Below, one piece after another: positions 60,046 through 64,000 of a DNA stretch of 64,000 bases. The stretch is taken from NCBI GenBank assembly GCA_958298945.1, contig OY282608.1, positions 19,011,933 through 19,075,932 of the forward strand, in the 5' to 3' direction. This DNA comes from Atherix ibis (lineage: Eukaryota; Arthropoda; Insecta; Diptera; Athericidae). Every line of letters begins with the position of its first letter. Position 1 is the stretch's first letter. The notes beneath the pieces are model-generated. The model saw nothing but the letters and a program-made list of their open reading frames with translations. It searched no databases and was not told the origin of the DNA. A program made the position numbers and the translations under genes.

Positions 60046-60195
60046 AACAAACCAACAAACCAACAAACCAACAAACCAAGAAACCAACAAACCAACAAAC
60101 CAACAAGCCAACAAACCAACAAACCAGCAAACCAACAAACCAACAAAACCAACAAACCAACAAACCAACAAACCAACAAACTAACAAACCAACAA

Positions 60196-62043
60196 CCAAC
60201 AAGCCAACCAACCAACAAACCAACAAACCAACAAACCAATAAACCAACAAACCAACAAACCAACAAACCAACAAACCAACAAACCAACAAACCAACAAGC
60301 CAACAAACCAACAAGCCAACAAACCAACAAACCATTAAACCAACAAACCAACTAACCAACAAACCAACAAACCAACAAACCAACAAGCCAACAAAACAAA
60401 AAACCAACAAACGAACAAACCAACAAACAAACAAACCAACAAACCAACAAACCAACAAACGAACAAACCAACAAACCAACAAACCAACAAACCAAGAAAC
60501 CAACAAACCAACAAACCAACAAGCCAACAAACCAACAAACCAGCAAACCAACAAACCAACAAAACCAACAAACCAACAAACCAACAAACCAACAAACTAA
60601 CAAACCAACAACCAACAAGCCAACAAACCAACAAACCAACAAACCAATAAACCAACAAACCAACAAATTAACAAACCAACAAACCAACAAACCAACAAAC
60701 CAACAAGCCAACAAACCAACAAGCCAACAAACCAACAAACCATTAAACCAACAAACCAACTAACCAACAAACCAACAAACCAACAAACCAACAAACCAAC
60801 AAGCCAACAAAACAAAAAACCAACAAACGAACAAACAAACAAACCAACAAACCAACAAGCCAACAAACCAACAAACCAACAAACTAACAAACCAACAACC
60901 AACAAGCCAACAAACCAACAAACCAACAAACCAACAAACCAATAAACCAACAAACCAACAAACCAACAAACCAACAAACCAACAAACCAACAAACCAACA
61001 AGCGAACAAACAAACAAACCAACAACCCAACAAACCAATAAACCAACAAACCAACAAGCCAACAAACCAACAAGCCAACAAGCGAACAAACCAACAAACA
61101 AACAAACCAATAAACCAACAAACCAACAAACGAACAAACCAACAAACCAACAAACCAACAAACCAAGAAACCAACAAACCAACAAACCAACAAGCCAACA
61201 AACCAACAAGCCAACAAACGAACAAACCAACAAACAAACAAACCAACAAACCAACAAACCAACAAACGAACAAACCAACAAACCAACAAACCAACAAACC
61301 AAGAAACCAACAAACCAACAAACCAACAAGCCAACAAACCAACAAACCAACAAACCAACAAACCAACAAGCGAACAAACAAACAAACCAACAACCCAACA
61401 AACCAATAAACCAACAAACCAACAAGCCAACAAACCAACAAGCCAACAAACGAACAAACCAACAAACAAACAAACCAACAAACCAACAAGCCAACAAACC
61501 AACAAACCAACAAGCCAACCAACCAACAAACCAACTAACCAACAAACGAACAAACCAACAAACCAACAAACAAACAACCCAACAAACGAACAAACCAACA
61601 AACCAACAAACCAACAAACCAACAAACCAACAAACCAACAAACCAACAAGCCAACAAACCAACAAACCAATAAGCCAACAAACCAACAAACCAACAAACC
61701 AACAAACCAACAAACAAACAAATCAACAAACCAACAAACCAACAAACCAACAAACCAACAAACCAAAAAACCAACAAACCAACAAACTAACAAATCAACA
61801 AGCCAACAAACCAACAAACAAACAAGCCAACAAACCAACAAACCAAGAAACGAACAAACCAACCAGCAAACAAACCAACAAACAAACAAACCAACAAACC
61901 AACAAACCAACAAACCAACAAACCAACAAGCCAACAAGCCAACAAGCCAACAAGCCAACAAACCAACAAACCAACAAACCAACACACCAACAAACCAACA
62001 AACCAACAAACCAACAAGCCAACAAGCCAACAAACCAACAAGC
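60196..62043. repeat. Type D tandem duplication, about 2.78 kb, copy 2
   Basis: This is the second copy of 57,421-59,260. One visible substitution is AAACCAAT near 61,105 where copy 1 has AAACCAAC. The copy runs into a type A-like module just as copy 1 does, so the duplicated unit probably spans a D-to-A junction. Confidence 0.87.
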
Positions 62044-62226
62044 GAACAAACAAACAAACCAACAAGCCAACAAACCAACAAACCAACAAACCAACAAACC
62101 AACAAACCAAGAAACCAACAAGCCAACAAACCAACAAACCAACAAGCCAACAAGCCAACAAAATAACAAACCAACAACCCAACAAACCAACAAATTAACA
62201 AACCAGCAAACCAACAAACGAACAAA

Positions 62227-64000
62227 CTAACAACCAACAAGCCAACAAACCAACAAACCAACAAGCCAACAAACCAACAAACAAACAAACAAACAAACCA
62301 ACACACCAACAAACCAACAAACCAACAAACGAACAAACAAACAAACCAACAAACCAACAAGCCAACAAGCCAACAAACCAACAAACCAACAAAACAATAA
62401 ACCAACAAACCAACAAACCAACAAACCAACAAACCAACAAACCAACAAATTAACAAACCAACAAACCAACAAACCAACAAACGAACAAACCAACAAACCA
62501 ACAAGCCAACAAGCCAACAAACCAACAAACCAACAAACCAACAAACCAACAAACCAAGTAACCAACAAAAAAACAAACCAACAAACTAACAAACCAACAA
62601 ACGAACAAACGAACAAACCAACAAACAAACAAACCAACAAACCAACAAACCAACAAACCAACAAGCCTACAAGCCAACAAACCAACAAACCAACAAACCA
62701 ACAAACCAACAAACCAACAAACCAACAAACCAACAAACCAACAAGCCAACAAGCCAACAAACCAACAATCCAACAAACGAACAAACCAACAAAACAACAA
62801 ACCAACAAGCCAACAAACCAACAAACCGACAAACCAACAAACCAACAAGCCAACAAACCAACAAACCCACAAACCAACAAACGAACAAACCAACAAACAA
62901 ACAAACCAACAAACCAACAAACCAACACGCCAACAAGCCAACAAACCAACAAACCAACAAACCAACAAACCAACAAACCACCAAGCCAACAAGCCAACAA
63001 ACCAACAAACCAACAAACCAATAAACCAAAAAACCAACAATCCAACAAACCAACAAACCGACAAGCCAATAAACCAAAAAACCAACAAACCAACAAACCA
63101 ACAAACCAATAAACCAACAAGCCAACAAGCCAACAAACCAACAAACCAACAAACCAACAAACCAACAAACCAACAAACCAACAAGCCAACAAGCCAACAA
63201 ACGAACAAACCAACAAACCAACAAGCCAACAAGCCAATAAACCAACAAGCCAACAAATCAAAAAACCAACAAACCAACAAGCCAACAAACCAACAAACCA
63301 ACAAACGAACAAACCAACAAACGAACAAACCAACAAACCAACAAACCAACAAACCAACAAACCAACAAACCAACAAACCAACAAGCGAACAAACCAATAA
63401 GCCAACAAACGAACAAACCAACAAACCAACAAACCAACAAACCAACAAACCAACAAGCCAACAAACCAACAAGCCAACAAGCGAACAAACCAATAAACCA
63501 ACAAACGAACAAACCAACAAACCAACAAACCAACAAACCAACAAACCAAGAAGCCAACAAACCAACAAACCAACCGACAAACAAACCAACAAACGAACAA
63601 ACCAACAAACCAACAAGCCAACAAACCAACAAACCAACAAACCAACAAGCCAACAAGCCAACAAACCAACAAACCAACAAACGAACAAATCAACAAACCA
63701 ACAAACAAACAAACCAAGAAACCAAGAAACCAACAAACCAACAAACCAACAAACCAACAAACCAACAAACCAACAAACCAACAAACCAACAAAACCAACA
63801 AACCAACAAGCCAACAAACCAACAAGCCAACAAGCCAACAAAATAACAAACCAACAACCCAAAAAACCAACAAACCAAAAAACCAACAAACCAACAAACC
63901 AACGAACGAACAAACTAAAAAACCAACAAGCCAACAAGCCAACAAACCAACAAGCCAACAAACCAACAAACCAACAAACGAACAAACCAACAAACCAACA
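62227..64000. repeat. Type A-like module, long-range copy 3, cut by the window edge
   Basis: From 62,227 the variant order follows 59,436 onward. Unlike that copy it continues through the full type A series: CCGACAAACC near 62,826, CCCACAAACC near 62,866, CCACCAAGCC near 62,978, AACAATCC near 63,036, CCGACAAGCC at 63,058, doubled CCAAGAAACC near 63,716 and CAAAATAAC near 63,839. The same series lies at 48,050-49,050. The module is not complete within the window. Confidence 0.75.

Larger units (their letters stand above)
1..64000 (+). repeat. Satellite array of the octamer AAACCAAC, window-wide
   Basis: Every part of the window is built from head-to-tail AAACCAAC units; the - strand reads GTTGGTTT. 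Common variants seen throughout are AAGCCAAC (often two or three in a row), AAACGAAC, AAACAAAC, AAACTAAC, AAATCAAC, AAACCAAT, AAACCAAA, AAACCAAG, AAACCACC, AAACCCAC, AAACCGAC, AAACCAGC, AAAACAAC and ACACCAAC. Rare 7-base (AACCAAC), 9-base (AAAACCAAC) and 12-base (AAACCAACCAAC) units shift the phase. No segment of unique sequence is visible and no inverted block occurs, so the + strand stays A/C rich from end to end. The array runs off both edges of the window. It has no protein-coding content: consensus frames lack stops on both strands simply because of the base composition. The function, if any, is unknown; a structural heterochromatic role is inference from array size and simplicity. Confidence 0.98.
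46250..64000. repeat. Mosaic of type D and type A-like higher-order repeats
   Basis: Type D modules are marked by CCATTAAACC at 50,361, 52,408, 55,391, 57,557, 57,957, 60,332 and 60,740 (spacings 2,047, 2,983, 2,166, 400, 2,375 and 408). A recurring pair of a 9-base and a 7-base unit lies about 45 bases apart. Type A-like modules carrying CCAAGTAACCAAC (near 47,786, 59,766 and 62,556) and CCGACAAGCC (48,280 and 63,058) are interspersed. The domain continues past the right edge of the window. No gene is visible. Confidence 0.78.

Noticed and set aside
1..64000. Membrane protein or porin-like repeat protein suggested by hydrophobic repeats with Cys and Trp
   Set aside because: The hydrophobic pattern follows directly from a G/T-rich octamer and appears in every frame, so it carries no evidence of selection on protein.
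1..64000. Telomere: the - strand GGTTTGTT is G/T rich, like telomeric G strands
   Set aside because: The unit is degenerate, interspersed variants are everywhere, kilobase higher-order repeats exist and there is no run of a pure unit at either edge. That fits a satellite better than a telomerase-made end. A subtelomeric position remains possible.
1..64000. CRISPR array
   Set aside because: There are no unique spacers between repeats; the interval between markers is the same octamer.
1..64000. Transposon or retroelement insertions, tRNA, rRNA or other RNA genes
   Set aside because: No stretch departs from the octamer for more than about 15-20 bases, so none of these can fit.

Overview
The whole 64,000-base window is one uninterrupted, head-to-tail repeat array. 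The unit is the octamer AAACCAAC on the + strand (GTTGGTTT on the - strand), present in roughly 8,000 copies with scattered single-base variants. I see no unique sequence, protein-coding gene, RNA gene, transposon, CRISPR array, promoter or terminator. The + strand is almost entirely A and C, and the polarity never inverts. Tens of kilobases of a degenerate short tandem repeat with higher-order structure points to satellite DNA of a eukaryotic nuclear genome (heterochromatin, pericentromere, subtelomere or a sex chromosome). The sequence does not identify the species.

The many open reading frames, up to 819 codons, are artefacts. Eight is not a multiple of three, so all three frames of one strand read the same octapeptide, and neither strand's consensus contains a stop. 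The - strand gives cyclic LVCWFVGL and the + strand gives cyclic KPTNQQTN. The - strand frames I checked start at TTG, not ATG, and end wherever a variant octamer happens to make a stop.

The real information is the order of variant octamers and of rare 7-, 9- and 12-base units that shift the phase. These act as a bar code and show nested higher-order repeats. By eye the window falls into a mosaic. Type A covers about 1-14,290, with modules of about 2.4 kb at spacings of 2,412 and 2,460 bases, shortening to 0.7-1.1 kb after 10.6 kb. Type D-like sequence covers about 14,290-20,400. Type B covers about 20,400-42,000, with periods near 2.0 kb and 4.06 kb, including a near-perfect 4,056-4,064 base tandem duplication. 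Type C covers about 42,000-46,250, with a 680-base tandem module. From 46,250 to 64,000, type D modules (periods about 2.0-3.0 kb, with a 2,775-2,783 base duplication) alternate with type A-like modules at 47.4-49.2, 59.4-60.0 and 62.2-64.0 kb.

Nothing here works as a gene system. The array looks shaped by replication slippage (gain or loss of whole octamers) and by unequal exchange or segmental tandem duplication (kilobase blocks), with modules shared over 12-45 kb. Coordinates of domain borders are approximate because all comparisons were made by eye.
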